Translations under genes and position numbers: made by a program
Assembly (NCBI GenBank): GCA_016927595.1
Contig: JAFGMI010000056.1
Location: forward strand, 1-64,000
Origin: Melioribacteraceae bacterium
Lineage (GTDB): Bacteria > Bacteroidota > Ignavibacteria > Ignavibacteriales > Melioribacteraceae
DNA: 64,000 nucleotides
Direction: 5' to 3'
Notes under the pieces: generated by a model
Seen by the model: the letters and a program-made list of their open reading frames with translations, nothing else
Databases searched by the model: none
What the model was told of the DNA's origin: nothing
Shown: positions 37,025-46,426 of the stretch, in pieces
How positions within the stretch are numbered: the stretch's first letter is position 1
Layout of the letters: each line of letters begins with the position of its first letter

Positions 37025-37806
37025 TCGGTAATAATATTTGTAATCAGATCACGTGGAATCAATTCAAAATAGTAGTTCTTGATTACGATTTTACTATCCC
37101 TTTTAGACCATACTTCATCGGTTGGGTAATTTTTCGGTTTAAAATTTGTCTGCTCAGAGTACTTTGTTTGATCTGTTAATACGAATAGAGGCTTCCTAAA
37201 ATATTTACATGCTACTGCCAGGATCATACTGCCTGCTTTGTTTACAACATCTCCGTTTTTCAATATTCTATCTGCACCGATTACCGCACAATCAATTTCC
37301 GGTATCATCAAAGGGATTTGCGACTCAGTTAATATAGTACATGAGATATTGTTTCTTGCCAGCTCTTCTGCAAGTATTCTTCCTTCCAAAACGGGTCGTG
37401 ACTCAGAAATAAAAATATTCAATTTAGGGGATTCAGAATGAATTTTTAAAAGGACATGAAAAACCGTATTGCTGTTTGACAAAGTTATTAAGGATTTGAT
37501 ATTACCAGCTTCTTTCTTAAAATTATTGTAAATCCTCACAGGAATTTCTTTTAAATAAATTTCGGTGCTGCGTACAAGTGTCAGTTTCCCAATTAGATCT
37601 TTCTTCTTTTTTAGTTCTGCAAGTCTCGTTAAATATTTATTAATATTCTCAAATTGTCTGAGATGGTCAAACAGGCGCCTAAAATCGGATACAGAAGGAA
37701 AATTCTTTTCCGGTAAATTTTTAATTATGCTGTTAAGAGACTTCAGCAAAGTTAAACTCCCGGAGGAGTTGTCTTTTAGTAATTCATCAAAATAATTTTC
37801 ATTCAA
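37021..37806 (-). CDS. eIF2B / ribose-1,5-bisphosphate isomerase-like protein
   Basis: 261 residues. The N-terminal helical half precedes a C-terminal Rossmann-like half with the family motifs SESRPVLEGRILAEEL (135-150), AVIGADRILKNGDVVNKAGS (174-193) and FVLTDQTKY. This is the superfamily of MtnA, R15P isomerase and eIF2B alpha. The catalytic Asp of GADR is kept, but the catalytic Cys of MtnA (T-H-C-N-A-G) is replaced by LSNSNTV (109-115). It may bind a sugar phosphate or nucleotide without isomerising it. Last gene of a four-gene operon. Confidence 0.72.
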   Translation of the reverse strand: MNENYFDELLKDNSSGSLTLLKSLNSIIKNLPEKNFPSVSDFRRLFDHLRQFENINKYLTRLAELKKKKDLIGKLTLVRSTEIYLKEIPVRIYNNFKKEAGNIKSLITLSNSNTVFHVLLKIHSESPKLNIFISESRPVLEGRILAEELARNNISCTILTESQIPLMIPEIDCAVIGADRILKNGDVVNKAGSMILAVACKYFRKPLFVLTDQTKYSEQTNFKPKNYPTDEVWSKRDSKIVIKNYYFELIPRDLITNIITD

Positions 37807-37820
37807 ATTTAATAAATCTG

Positions 37821-38288
37821 CTATTGTTTGAATTTAAATCCCTTAATAGGTTCACGAATAGAGAGTACAGGGCATGGTGCTTTTCTAACAACTTTTTCTG
37901 CGGTACTGCCAAAAAGTAAATGTTCAACTCCGGTATGCCCGTGAGTCGCAATAATAATCAGGTCAATATCAAGCTCAGATGCAGTATCAATTATTTCGTA
38001 AAATGGTTTCCCCGATTTAATTATAATTTCGACTTCAATACTGCTATCGAATTCTGTTTTGGCAAGATTCTGCAGCTCTTCTTGTGCTCTTTTCGATACA
38101 TCCACATCCGCGGAGGGAACCGCAATCTGACCCATGCTAAAATCTGCCGGATAAATAGTAGGTTCGATAATGTAGATTAAATACATTTTAGCAGAAAACT
38201 TTTTAGCGAAACCGGTTGAATAACGAAGGGCATTTTTTGAATAATCTGAAAAATCGATAGGTACCAGAATCTTTTTAATATCATTCAT
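37821..38288 (-). CDS. Universal stress protein UspA family
   Basis: 155 residues, one Usp domain. The start is ILVPIDFSDYSKNAL and the ATP-binding motif near the end is THGHTGVEHLLFGSTAEKV, so it is an ATP-binding type. It overlaps the cNMP-domain gene by eight bases and lies 14 bases before the eIF2B-like gene. Confidence 0.92.
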   Translation of the reverse strand: MNDIKKILVPIDFSDYSKNALRYSTGFAKKFSAKMYLIYIIEPTIYPADFSMGQIAVPSADVDVSKRAQEELQNLAKTEFDSSIEVEIIIKSGKPFYEIIDTASELDIDLIIIATHGHTGVEHLLFGSTAEKVVRKAPCPVLSIREPIKGFKFKQ

Positions 38289-38835
38289 TTTTCACCTCGT
38301 CTGAATTATTTTGAGTTTTGCTGTATAATGCAAGAAATTCTTCATCAAGTAGTCTTAATCGTGTGGCGATTATCTGAGCCAGACCTTTTAATATTTTTAT
38401 CCCGACTTTGGGAAATCTATCTATAAATTTATCTAAGTCAGGTCTGAAAATAACTGTGATTTTGGACTCTTTAACAGCTATTGCCGAGGCAGACCGTACA
38501 TCGTCGTCCAATAAAGCTAATTCACCGAAAAAATCTCCACGATTAAAATGAGCAAGTTCAATCTCATCGCTGTTATCGTTATGCTTCATTATTCGAATTT
38601 CACCATCGGTTATTAAATATAGAGCAATACCGGGATCACCCTGATAAAATATGTATTCACCGGCTGAATAAACCCTGTTGTGAGCAATCTCAAGAAGATA
38701 TTTTAATTGTGTGCTATTCAGATGTTTGAATGTAGGCATCGACGAAAGCACCTCTTCAAGGTCACTTTTGCGAGCAGGAGTTTTAAATAGATTTGACCAG
38801 AATGTGCTTTTTGAAATTTTATTGTTGTTATCCAT
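38281..38835 (-). CDS. Cyclic nucleotide-binding domain protein
   Basis: 184 residues with one cNMP-binding domain (about 35-155): YIFYQGDPGIALYLITDGEIRI, then GDFFGELALLDDDVRSASAIA, the phosphate-binding cassette form. No helix-turn-helix domain follows, so it is not a Crp-type activator. It likely senses a cyclic nucleotide for a protein partner, perhaps one of the operon members. Confidence 0.85.
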   Translation of the reverse strand: MDNNNKISKSTFWSNLFKTPARKSDLEEVLSSMPTFKHLNSTQLKYLLEIAHNRVYSAGEYIFYQGDPGIALYLITDGEIRIMKHNDNSDEIELAHFNRGDFFGELALLDDDVRSASAIAVKESKITVIFRPDLDKFIDRFPKVGIKILKGLAQIIATRLRLLDEEFLALYSKTQNNSDEVKNE

Positions 38836-38842
38836 TTAGCCC

Positions 38843-39592
38843 TCAGTTAAAAAGACCTGATTCAGCTTTTCGCCAGATCTTCTGGCAGGGGAACCTGTTT
38901 TCGTACAATGCTCTGCCAATAATTACGGAATCTATTCCTAAAGATACTACTTCTGTTAATTTTTTCAAGTCGCTGTAATCCTTAACTCCACCTGAGTGTG
39001 TAACTTTTAATCCCGTTTCCGATGCTATTCTTTTTGATAGTTCAATATTGGCACCCTGAAGCATACCGTTTCGTTTTACATCAGTTACAATGCATCTCTG
39101 AATACCCATCTTTTCAAGTATTTGAGCATAAGAAACCGGATCAAGAACTGTTTTTTCACGTCGCCCTTTGATAACAACATTGTTATCCACAACGTCGATT
39201 GCCGCTGATATTTTCTGAGGTCCTACTGACGAAATTATTTTTTCGAATTCCGATCTGTTTACAACAGCAAGCGATCCTATTACCAGTCTGTATACCCCCA
39301 GGTTCATAACTTCAACAGCTTCATCGAGTGAGCTTATTCCGCCTCCGAATTCGACCGGAATAATAACCGATTCACAAATATTTTTTATGATATCAAAATT
39401 TATATGGGAATGCTCCTGCGAACAGTTAAAATCAACAACGTGCAAAAGTTTTGCATTCTCTGCTCTCCAAATCATCGCCATTTCTACAGGATCGTTGCCG
39501 TAATCTTGGCAATCCAGTTCAGGTATTCCCTGAACAATCCTGACTGTTTTTCCATCTTTAATGTCGATAGATGGTATTACTAGCAGCGACAT
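38843..39592 (-). CDS. HisA paralogue (HisA/HisF-family isomerase)
   Basis: 249 residues, TIM barrel, clearly HisA-like but distinct from the operon copy. Catalytic positions look intact: Asp in IPSIDIKDG, Asp in AAIDVVDNN, and Thr/Asp in CIVTDVKRNGML. Phosphate segments are EFGGGISSL, HSGGVKDY and VIIGRALYEN. It is first in an operon with the cNMP-domain, Usp and eIF2B-like genes (gaps of 7, -8 and 14 bases). Inference: it may act on another phosphoribosyl aminoimidazole-like or sugar phosphate substrate; simple redundancy with HisA is also possible. Confidence 0.82.
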   Translation of the reverse strand: MSLLVIPSIDIKDGKTVRIVQGIPELDCQDYGNDPVEMAMIWRAENAKLLHVVDFNCSQEHSHINFDIIKNICESVIIPVEFGGGISSLDEAVEVMNLGVYRLVIGSLAVVNRSEFEKIISSVGPQKISAAIDVVDNNVVIKGRREKTVLDPVSYAQILEKMGIQRCIVTDVKRNGMLQGANIELSKRIASETGLKVTHSGGVKDYSDLKKLTEVVSLGIDSVIIGRALYENRFPCQKIWRKAESGLFN

Positions 39593-39851
39593 TTAACTAA
39601 CACTTTTCTTTATTTGGTAATATGCGAATTAGGAGTAAATATATTATTATGCACAGAAAATCAGAAATTAACCGCAAGCATAATGATTGATATTTCCAGA
39701 ATTAAGATAAACAAAATAATTATTTACAGAGAAAGAAAATCGGTTCTAATGCTGAATATACCATTTTCAGCACTTTGAATCTGAATCGAGATTTAACTTA
39801 AATTTTTACTAAAATCTTGACTTTTCAGCGCATAAATGGCATATTAAACCT

Positions 39852-40688
39852 ATGAGCCGAAATTATTCCTTGAAAACCTTAGGAAATGATGTTCTTTCAA
39901 TAACGACTTATGGGAATGATGCGATTGAAACGAGAAATTGTTTGATATATATCCACGGTTTCAAAGGCTTTAAGGACTGGGGCTTCGGTCCTTATTTAGG
40001 TAAGTATTTTTCAGAAAATAATTTTTTCGTAATAACGTTTAATTTTTCACATAACGGAATCGGATGTAATAGTAGTGAGTTTACAGAGTTCGAAAAATTT
40101 GCGGGAAATACCTACTCTTTAGAATTAGAAGAGTTAAACCAGGTCATAAAAGCTTATAAAAATAATTTTTTCGGAGAAATTAGTGAATCGAATAAAATTG
40201 GATTAATCGGTCACAGCAGAGGAGGTGGAATTGCACTCCTGACTGCTGGATCGAATAAAGATGTTGATGCTGTAACAACCTGGTCATCAATTGCAAAATT
40301 TGATCGTTTTACAAAAAGACAGAAAAAAGAATGGAAAGAGAAGGGATTCTTGGAAATTTTAAACGCCAGAACAAAACAAATTATGAAATTAGGTCTGCCG
40401 TTGTTAAATGATATTGAAGAAAATATTGATGGCAAATTAAATTTATCGGAATCATTAAAGAATCTGAAAAAACCCTTACTTTTTGTGCAGGGGGAACAGG
40501 ATTTGGCAGTAACAATGAAAGAGGCGGAAAATTTATATAAATGGTCGGATAAAAATTATTCAACATTTATTTCCATACCAAAAGCGGGTCATACTTTTGA
40601 TATTACTCATCCTTTTACGGGTTCCAATGATAAATTCGACAGAGTCCTGAAAGAAACCAGGGAATTTTTTATAAACAATTTTAGTTAA
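39852..40688 (+). CDS. Alpha/beta hydrolase
   Basis: 278 residues. The nucleophile elbow is GHSRGGGIALL, with a late Asp (VQGEQDLAVT) and His (KAGHTFDIT) completing a Ser-Asp-His triad. No signal peptide. A likely esterase or acyl-peptidase-like enzyme of unknown substrate. It lies 22 bp before the next gene on the same strand. Confidence 0.85.
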   Translation: MSRNYSLKTLGNDVLSITTYGNDAIETRNCLIYIHGFKGFKDWGFGPYLGKYFSENNFFVITFNFSHNGIGCNSSEFTEFEKFAGNTYSLELEELNQVIKAYKNNFFGEISESNKIGLIGHSRGGGIALLTAGSNKDVDAVTTWSSIAKFDRFTKRQKKEWKEKGFLEILNARTKQIMKLGLPLLNDIEENIDGKLNLSESLKNLKKPLLFVQGEQDLAVTMKEAENLYKWSDKNYSTFISIPKAGHTFDITHPFTGSNDKFDRVLKETREFFINNFS

Positions 40689-40710
40689 AGTAATCCGGAT
40701 ATTTTTCATT

Positions 40711-42708
40711 ATGGAAATCAGGAATTTTGTTTATATACTTGTTTTTATTGCGTCATTCGGGCTTCTGTTTAGAAATTTATTCCGCGTTTATAAATATCTG
40801 AAAACTGGTCGTGACGAGAACAGATTTGAAAATACCGGCGAAAGAATATTAAATGTAATTAAAATTGCTTTCGGACAGACAAAGTTATTGAGGGATAAAA
40901 CAGCAGGTGCTGTTCATTTTCTGCTATTCTGGGGATTTGTATTCTTTTTATTTGCTGTATTTGAATCAATAATTCAAGGATTTTATTCACCATTCAGTCT
41001 GGAATTTTCAGGTCCGGTTTTCGGCATTATAACGGTTACTCAGGATATATTCGGTATTCTCGTATTTCTTGCTGTTATCACAGCGCTTTATCGCAGATTT
41101 GTACGAAAAATTAAAAGATTACAAGGCGATAAAGCCGAGAAAATTGACGCATCCATTATACTCATCCTGATCCTCTTCGTCGTTGTTACAATGTTCGGAC
41201 AAAATGCATCATCAATCGCATTATCGGGCTTTAATACTGCAGAATATGAATTAAGACCGATATCTTTATCAATAAGTTCTTTACTATTCAGCGGAACAGA
41301 GAATAGTGCCTATTTGTACTATGAAATATTTTGGTGGTTGCATATCATCGTCATTTTTACGTTTATGAATTATCTGCCATATTCAAAACATTTTCATGTA
41401 TTCACTTCAATCCCGAATGTGTATTTTGGTAAAACAGGTAATAATAAATATGCTCTTAAACCTATTGATCTTGAAGATGAATCCATCGAACAATTTGGAG
41501 CGGCTGACATAGAGCACTTAACGTGGAAACAAATACTTGATGGCTTCTCCTGCACCGAATGCGGCAGGTGTACTGATGCATGCCCGGCAGCGTCAACCGG
41601 AAAGGCTCTTTCTCCAAAGAGGATAATTGAACAAATTCGAAAACGCACCGAACATAAAGCACCCCTGATAATTGCCGGATTAGAAGAAGACGGGATAACT
41701 GATAAAACTCTTGTTCATGATTACATTACGCAGGACGAATTGTGGGCTTGCACAACTTGTATGGCATGCGTTCAGGAATGTCCTATAACAATTGAGCATG
41801 TTGACTCTATTGTCGAAATGAGGCGTAATCTTACGTTAATGGAATCATCATTCCCACCTGAATTGAATAGTGTTTTCAAAAATATGGAAACGAATTTTAC
41901 ACCATGGGCATTTAATAAGAATGACAGAGCGGATTGGGCAGAAGGATTGAATATTAAGACTATGGCTCAGGATCCTGATTGTGAATATTTATTCTGGGTT
42001 GGATGCGCCGGCTCGTTTGATGCCCGTTATCAAAAAGTTTCTGTGGCGTTTTCCAAAATTATGCAAAAAGCTGGTATAGACTTTAGAATACTGGGAGTTG
42101 AAGAAAAGTGCAACGGTGATACTGCAAGACGACTAGGGAACGAATATCTTGCTCAAATGCTTATTCAAGAAAATGTTGAGACTTTGAATAAGTATAAAGT
42201 TAAAAAAATTGTTACAGCTTGTCCGCACTGCTTTAATTCGCTTAAAAACGAATATTCTCAGTTCGGAGGCAATTTTGAGGTGATCCATCATTCAGAAATG
42301 ATTGAAAAGCTGCTCAACCAGGGGAAAATTAAAATTAGCGATAAATCAATTAAAAATAAGGTAACTTTTCACGATTCTTGTTATCTTGGAAGATATAACG
42401 ATATTTATGATGCTCCAAGACAAAGTCTTATGAATGTTAACGGTCTGGAACTTATTGAGATGGACCGTAACAGGGATAAAGGCTTCTGTTGCGGTGCAGG
42501 CGGTGGAAGAATGTTCATGGAGGAAACCGAAGGTACCAGAATAAATGAAAATAGAGCTAAAGAAGCTCTGGATACAGGTGCTGATACAATAGCTGCGGCT
42601 TGTCCGTTTTGTATGACGATGATGTCAGATGGGGTTAAATCCTTTGACAAATCAGATGAAGTTGCAGTGAAGGATATTGCAGAAATTGTTCTTGACAACC
42701 TAAAATAA
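40711..42708 (+). CDS. Cytochrome b / heterodisulfide reductase-like Fe-S protein
   Basis: 665 residues. Residues about 1-225 are a membrane domain like NarI/HdrE, with His residues placed for heme (GAVHFLLFWG, WWLHIIVIF, SKHFHVF). Then two 4Fe-4S motifs (CTECGRCTDACP and CTTCMACVQECP), and two CCG domains (CNGDTAR..CPHC; DSCYLGRY, FCCGAGGGRMF, CPFC), as in HdrD and DsrK. It should move electrons between menaquinol and a thiol or Fe-S partner at the membrane. One polypeptide joins parts that are separate subunits in HdrDE and DsrMK. Confidence 0.88.
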   Translation: MEIRNFVYILVFIASFGLLFRNLFRVYKYLKTGRDENRFENTGERILNVIKIAFGQTKLLRDKTAGAVHFLLFWGFVFFLFAVFESIIQGFYSPFSLEFSGPVFGIITVTQDIFGILVFLAVITALYRRFVRKIKRLQGDKAEKIDASIILILILFVVVTMFGQNASSIALSGFNTAEYELRPISLSISSLLFSGTENSAYLYYEIFWWLHIIVIFTFMNYLPYSKHFHVFTSIPNVYFGKTGNNKYALKPIDLEDESIEQFGAADIEHLTWKQILDGFSCTECGRCTDACPAASTGKALSPKRIIEQIRKRTEHKAPLIIAGLEEDGITDKTLVHDYITQDELWACTTCMACVQECPITIEHVDSIVEMRRNLTLMESSFPPELNSVFKNMETNFTPWAFNKNDRADWAEGLNIKTMAQDPDCEYLFWVGCAGSFDARYQKVSVAFSKIMQKAGIDFRILGVEEKCNGDTARRLGNEYLAQMLIQENVETLNKYKVKKIVTACPHCFNSLKNEYSQFGGNFEVIHHSEMIEKLLNQGKIKISDKSIKNKVTFHDSCYLGRYNDIYDAPRQSLMNVNGLELIEMDRNRDKGFCCGAGGGRMFMEETEGTRINENRAKEALDTGADTIAAACPFCMTMMSDGVKSFDKSDEVAVKDIAEIVLDNLK

Positions 42709-42739
42709 CTTATTTACTAATTTCATTTTGGAGGTTTAA

Positions 42740-42934
42740 ATGGCTCAAAAATATTATGATTTAATCGAATATTTGAAAAGTCTTGAAGCAGATGTACTGA
42801 AGTTTTATGAAAAGGGACAATCTGCTGCCGGAACACGTGTTCGTAAAGGCTTGAGCGAATTGAAGAAAAAAGCTCAGGATATCAGAAACGATGTTCAGGA
42901 AATCAAAGCTTCGAGGAAAGCAGAAAAAAATTAA
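42740..42934 (+). CDS. Histone H1-like Hc1-family protein
   Basis: 64 residues, basic, helical, with the family core KFYEKGQSAAGTRVRKGLSE and a Lys-rich tail. It resembles the small Hc1-type proteins of Bacteroidota and Chlamydiae, which bind DNA non-specifically and compact the nucleoid. It has a good GGAGG ribosome site (about 42730) and its own terminator. Confidence 0.85.
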   Translation: MAQKYYDLIEYLKSLEADVLKFYEKGQSAAGTRVRKGLSELKKKAQDIRNDVQEIKASRKAEKN

Positions 42935-42950
42935 TTATTAGTCAAACACA

Positions 42951-42985
42951 AAAATGCCCGGATGTTTTTGCGCCCGGGCATTTTT
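42951..42985 (+). terminator. Terminator after the Hc1-like gene
   Basis: An 11-bp stem, AAAATGCCCGG with CCGGGCATTTT, and a loop of about 12 bases, followed by T residues. Confidence 0.9.
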
Positions 42986-43038
42986 ATATTCAGGCGAAAT
43001 TTTTGGTAAAAAGAAATATATTGTACCTGTCTGTGAGA

Positions 43039-44160
43039 ATGAATCTCGCTGTTATTTTCTTTCTGTTTCATGTCTCAATTTATGCACAAAAAGATCACAG
43101 TGATGCCGACTCGTTAAGTAAGATCACGATTTCAGCAGTCGGAGATCTGATGTGCCATTCAACACAATACAAATGGGCGAAGGTATCTGCAGATTCATTT
43201 GACTTTAAACCTGTCTTCAGGATAGTCAAACCGTATCTCGAAAAAGCTGATTTCACTATCGGTAATCTTGAAACAGTAATAGCAGGTCCCTCAAAAGAAT
43301 ATTCAGGTTATCCTGTCTTTAATACACCAAAACACTTTCTCGAAGGATTAAAAGATGCAGGATTTGACATTCTCGTAACTGCCAATAATCATATTACAGA
43401 CGGCAGAAAGGATGGAATAATAAATACTATAAGCGAGATCAATAATTATGACATGATGAATGTCGGTACATTTGTAAACCGACAGGAGTCAGATTCGGCA
43501 ATTGTATTAATGAAGAACAATATAAGATTTTCATTACTTGCTTATACCTATGCTCTGAATATAAATAATCTGAAAAGAGAAGACAGTTACATGGTGAATT
43601 TAATTGACACTGTTAAAATAAAATCTGACATTGAAAATGCCAGGCAAAACAACGCTGATTTCGTTATAGTGTATCTCCATATTGGCAATGAAAACAAAAG
43701 AGAGCCTGATTCATACCACCGCCAAACAGTACGCAAGGTTGTTGAGTATGGCGCGGATGTAGTATTATGCGCATCAACTCATACTCTGCAGCCGATTGAG
43801 ATAATTCACAGAGAGAATAAAAATGATTCCGCCCTCGTTTTCTACTCACTGGGTAATTTTATAAGTAATCAGAGATGGAGATTTTCGGACGGTGGTGTAA
43901 TCGTCAACTTTTCATTTTATAAAAATAATAGAAACGGCAGCACACACATAGATAATGTCGGATTTCTTCCAATATGGGTATTTAAAGGTATCAACGGGAA
44001 TAAATACGAATATGTCATACTTCCATCCCACGAAAGCGAAATATATTCCTATCCTTTTCTGACAGGGACTGATTTGAAGAATATGAAACAAAGTTATGAA
44101 GATACTTATGATATTTTACTAAGATATGGATTCACCCCAAAATTAATGTCAACTAACTGA
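43039..44160 (+). CDS. CapA-family (poly-gamma-glutamate synthesis-like) protein
   Basis: About 373 residues from the ATG at 43039; a TTG at 43003 in frame is possible. A signal peptide (MNLAVIFFLFHVSIYAQ) is followed by a CapA calcineurin-like phosphoesterase fold: VGDLMCHSTQ, GNLETVIAG, TANNHITDGRKDG, YLHIGNE and SLGNFISNQRW with metal-binding Asp, Asn and His. In Bacillus, CapA helps export poly-gamma-glutamate; most relatives have other, unknown envelope roles. No capB or capC nearby. Confidence 0.82.
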   Translation: MNLAVIFFLFHVSIYAQKDHSDADSLSKITISAVGDLMCHSTQYKWAKVSADSFDFKPVFRIVKPYLEKADFTIGNLETVIAGPSKEYSGYPVFNTPKHFLEGLKDAGFDILVTANNHITDGRKDGIINTISEINNYDMMNVGTFVNRQESDSAIVLMKNNIRFSLLAYTYALNINNLKREDSYMVNLIDTVKIKSDIENARQNNADFVIVYLHIGNENKREPDSYHRQTVRKVVEYGADVVLCASTHTLQPIEIIHRENKNDSALVFYSLGNFISNQRWRFSDGGVIVNFSFYKNNRNGSTHIDNVGFLPIWVFKGINGNKYEYVILPSHESEIYSYPFLTGTDLKNMKQSYEDTYDILLRYGFTPKLMSTN

Positions 44161-44229
44161 GTATTTAAATATTTTAGTCAGACGTTTTCTTTTATTATTT
44201 TTACCGCTCTAATTTAACTAGGTAAATAA

Positions 44230-45423
44230 TTGAACCGGTCAAAGGCTTCATTACCAATTATTTTCAGCACAGTTTTTATTGATTTAATGGGATTCGGTAT
44301 TCTTATTCCGATTCTTCCAACATTTGCAAGCAAGCTGCTGGACATATCAGACTTCGGTATTGGATTGATTGTAGCAATCTATTCCTTGGTGCAGTTTTTA
44401 TTTAATCCTGTTCTTGGTAAAATCTCCGATAATTTCGGGAGGAAGCCGATAATTATTGTTTCACTTCTGATTACTTCAATCTCTTATCTGATGTTTAGTT
44501 TTTCAGAATCATTTTTAATCCTCTTTCTTTCAAGAATGCTTGGTGGCTTGGGGGGGAGTAACATCGGTGTTGCACAAGCGTATATCGCAGATATTACAAC
44601 AAAAAGCGAAAGGTCAAGAGGAATGGGATTGATAGGCGCCGCATTCGGACTGGGATTTGTTTTTGGTCCTTTGGTAGGCGGGCTGCTATCGGAATATGGT
44701 TATGCTTTTGCAGGATATGCAAGCGCCGCTTTTTCATTTACAGCGATGCTGTTTGCAATATTCTTTTTACCTGAGAGCAATTTAAAAAAGACTCGGGGCG
44801 GCAGAATCTCCTTCAGAATATTTGATCCAGAAGAACTTAAATCAACTTTTAAACTTCCTTCGGTCGGTTTATTATTAGTCTTATTTTTTATTATTATTTT
44901 TTCAATTGCGAATATATACGGTACGTTTGCTCTTCTTGGATTTAAAAAATTTGGATTTACAGATATACAAAACGGTTACTTGTTCGGATTGATGGGAATT
45001 GTAAGCAGCGTAGTGCAGGGTGGTCTGCTAAAAAGGTTATCTGTGTGGTTTAGAGCTAAGTACTTAATACTGATAGGTTTGTTGTTTATGATGTCCGGAC
45101 TTGGACTAATCCCGTATGGAATAAACTTTACCGGTGTTGCAATCGCCGGTGCGGTTCTGAATGTAGGTACCGGAATACTTCAGCCAACAATATTAAGTCT
45201 GATTTCGAGTGCTGCCCCTGAAAACAAACAGGGTACAATTCTTGGGATTAATCAGTCCTTTTCTGCTTTGGCAAGGGTACTTGGTCCCCTCTGGGGAGGC
45301 ATTGCATTTGAATTTATTGGCTATGAATTCCCGTTTTTAACGGGTGCTGTGTTTACATTAATAACTTTATTAATCACAATTAAATTTTTAAATAAAGACA
45401 CATTAGAAAATTCAGATGTTTAA
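44230..45423 (+). CDS. Major facilitator superfamily transporter
   Basis: 397 residues, about 12 membrane segments. The inter-helix motif GKISDNFGRKPI matches MFS motif A, and GAAFGLGFVFGPLVGG is the antiporter motif C of the TetA-like drug/H+ group. The start is TTG at 44230 after an AGG. Substrate not predictable. It overlaps dusB by eight bases. Confidence 0.88.
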   Translation: MNRSKASLPIIFSTVFIDLMGFGILIPILPTFASKLLDISDFGIGLIVAIYSLVQFLFNPVLGKISDNFGRKPIIIVSLLITSISYLMFSFSESFLILFLSRMLGGLGGSNIGVAQAYIADITTKSERSRGMGLIGAAFGLGFVFGPLVGGLLSEYGYAFAGYASAAFSFTAMLFAIFFLPESNLKKTRGGRISFRIFDPEELKSTFKLPSVGLLLVLFFIIIFSIANIYGTFALLGFKKFGFTDIQNGYLFGLMGIVSSVVQGGLLKRLSVWFRAKYLILIGLLFMMSGLGLIPYGINFTGVAIAGAVLNVGTGILQPTILSLISSAAPENKQGTILGINQSFSALARVLGPLWGGIAFEFIGYEFPFLTGAVFTLITLLITIKFLNKDTLENSDV

Positions 45424-46426
45424 AATAGATGAAATAGAAATTGAAAGGGCACTATTACTTGCTCCTATGGAAGATGTAACCGATCTAGGTTATCGAAAAT
45501 TATGTAAAGAACTGGGAGCGGATATAGTTTATACCGAATTTGTTAATTCAGACGGTTTAATCAGAAATAATAAAAAGACACAGAAAAAACTTCAAATATC
45601 TGAATCTGAACGTCCGGTAGGAATACAGATTTATGGACAGGACATTGAATCTATGGTTCAGGCAGCGATCATAGCTGAACAGGAAAATCCCGATCTGATT
45701 GATATAAATGCAGGCTGCTGGGTTAAAAAAGTTGCCAACAGAGGCGCTGGTGCAGGATTACTGAAGGATCCTCCGTATATGCAGAAAATGGTTGAAGAGA
45801 TAGTTCGTTCAGTATCCAAACCCGTAACGGTTAAAACGAGAATAGGATGGGATTCAGACTCAATACAAATTGTTGATGTTGCTAAAAGAATAGAGGATGC
45901 CGGAGCGAAGGCTTTAACTATACATTGCAGAACACGACAACAGGGACATACAGGTGATCCCGATTTCAGCTGGATACCAAGGATCAAGAATGCAGTACAT
46001 ATTCCTGTGGCAGTTAACGGAGGGATATTTTCTGCAGAGGATGTTAAAAATGCTTTCGACGAAACCGGCGCAGATGCGGTAATGATCGCCAGAGGAGCAA
46101 TACAACATCCCTGGATTTTCCGTGAGGCAAAATATTTGCTTCAAAACGGTAAGTCGCCGGATAAGGTTTCAATTGAAGAGAGAATTCATACTGCGCTAAA
46201 GCATTTGGAATATGAGATTGCGATTAAAGATGAACCTCGGTTCGCCATTATACCTTTCAGGAAGTATTATTCGGGTTATTTGAAGGGCATGTATGGTGCG
46301 TCAAAGATCAGACAAAAACTCATGGAATTTGTGGATTATGATCCAATTAAAAATTTATTACTCGAGTATCTGGAAGAATTAAAAAATCGTGAATCGTTTG
46401 AAGACGTAACAGATGGGAAAATCTAA
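45416..46426 (+). CDS. dusB: tRNA-dihydrouridine synthase
   Basis: 336 residues, FMN TIM barrel reducing uridines in the tRNA D-loop. Motifs: LAPMEDVTD, the catalytic Cys in DINAGCWVKKV, VKTRIGWD, IHCRTRQQGHTG, and VNGGI. The expected NxGCPxxxV is NAGCWVKKV here, so the Pro is replaced but the Cys is kept. Normal length. Confidence 0.92.
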   Translation: MFKIDEIEIERALLLAPMEDVTDLGYRKLCKELGADIVYTEFVNSDGLIRNNKKTQKKLQISESERPVGIQIYGQDIESMVQAAIIAEQENPDLIDINAGCWVKKVANRGAGAGLLKDPPYMQKMVEEIVRSVSKPVTVKTRIGWDSDSIQIVDVAKRIEDAGAKALTIHCRTRQQGHTGDPDFSWIPRIKNAVHIPVAVNGGIFSAEDVKNAFDETGADAVMIARGAIQHPWIFREAKYLLQNGKSPDKVSIEERIHTALKHLEYEIAIKDEPRFAIIPFRKYYSGYLKGMYGASKIRQKLMEFVDYDPIKNLLLEYLEELKNRESFEDVTDGKI

